From the NCBI GenBank assembly GCA_003551785.1, contig PUNP01000404.1, positions 1 through 5,142 of the forward strand: a stretch of 5,142 nucleotides of DNA, given 5' to 3'. Shown here one piece after another: positions 4,817 through 5,142 of the stretch (within the stretch, counting starts at the first letter, position 1; each line of letters begins with the position of its first letter). Source of the stretch: Candidatus Brocadiaceae bacterium (lineage in GTDB: Bacteria; Planctomycetota; Brocadiia; SM23-32). The translations under genes were made by a program, and so were the position numbers. The notes beneath the pieces were generated by a model. The model saw only the letters and a list, made by a program, of their open reading frames with translations, did not search any database and was not told the DNA's origin.

Positions 4817-5142
4817 TCATTGAAGCCACCAGCCATTGTCCAGTACGATCATTCGCAATCTGGCCCGCCCCTTTTCGACCTCACGGCCGTCGTCCTGAAG
4901 GACGGGACCGCTTTCGTAGGTGGACACCAGACTTCTGTCCCCGTAAAAGAGCAGGCTGAAGTAGTCGTATTGGGAATCGCCACCGATCAGGGGTGGGCGC
5001 CGCTGCCAGGTGGCCCCTTCGTCTTCAGACACCGATACCGCCAGCGGTGAACGCCAGGGAAAGTCCGGCGACCCATAAGGTACACCTGTGCGGTCATTAT
5101 GCATCATCACCAGCCGCCGTGTTCCGGGAACGCGCTTTATCG
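4817..5142 (-). CDS. Sialidase/BNR (Asp-box) family protein, C-terminal end
   Basis: The frame is open through the window edge; 107 complete codons and a TGA at 4819-4817 are present, and the start lies beyond 5142. IKRVPGTRRLVMMHNDRTG followed by SPLAVSVSEDEGATW matches the last blades of six-bladed sialidase-like propellers. SEDEGATW is an Asp-box (SxDxGxTW). FSLLFYGDRSLVSTYESG follows, where the family usually has the strand bearing a late active-site tyrosine. Such proteins are usually secreted or periplasmic glycosidases, or carbohydrate-binding relatives, acting on sialylated or other glycans. The catalytic arginines and any signal peptide are outside the window, so the substrate is unknown. 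The gene runs in the same direction as the intron and the PP-loop gene. Confidence 0.8.
   Translation of the reverse strand, partial: IKRVPGTRRLVMMHNDRTGVPYGSPDFPWRSPLAVSVSEDEGATWQRRPPLIGGDSQYDYFSLLFYGDRSLVSTYESGPVLQDDGREVEKGRARLRMIVLDNGWWLQ

Overview
The window is bacterial chromosomal DNA of moderate G+C content. Two housekeeping-type genes (mnmG and a PP-loop ATPase) lie beside a complete-looking group II intron, and a sialidase-type gene runs off the right edge. The intergenic DNA is full of short palindromes with GAA/TTC centres and has a CTTAAAA heptamer array. That style, together with a sialidase-family gene, suggests an uncultured Gram-negative lineage such as the PVC superphylum or Bacteroidota. 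This is an impression, not a demonstrated assignment.

Layout. Positions 1-675 (+) encode the C-terminal third of MnmG (GidA), a tRNA wobble-uridine modification enzyme. Positions 676-922 are a convergent intergenic region with several hairpins. Positions 923-1918 (-) encode a PP-loop ATPase of the ThiI/MnmA-like type, probably also a tRNA sulfur-transfer enzyme. Positions 1919-2140 are an A+T-rich leader for that gene. Positions 2141-4213 (-) are a group II intron with a 412-residue reverse transcriptase/maturase at 2224-3462. Positions 4214-4816 are gene-free and rich in repeats and inverted repeats. Positions 4817-5142 (-) are the C-terminal end of a sialidase/BNR-like protein.

The main result is the intron and its target. 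The minus strand has a GTGCG 5' end directly after a palindrome (CCCCTGAAGGG). It also has a domain VI hairpin with one bulged A, ending in AC at 2141. A presumed EBS1 loop (CCCTTT) and an EBS2 candidate (AGGGG) are complementary to adjacent halves of the palindrome in the 5' exon. The rejoined exons closely match a second, empty copy of the same element at 4304-4333. The intron therefore appears to home to a dispersed palindromic repeat rather than to a gene. A canonical domain V could not be recognised.

Functional links: MnmG and the PP-loop protein may both modify tRNA, but they are convergent and not an operon. The intron is intergenic and interrupts no gene. Removing it would leave the sialidase-like gene and the PP-loop gene in tandem on the minus strand, about 0.8 kb apart.
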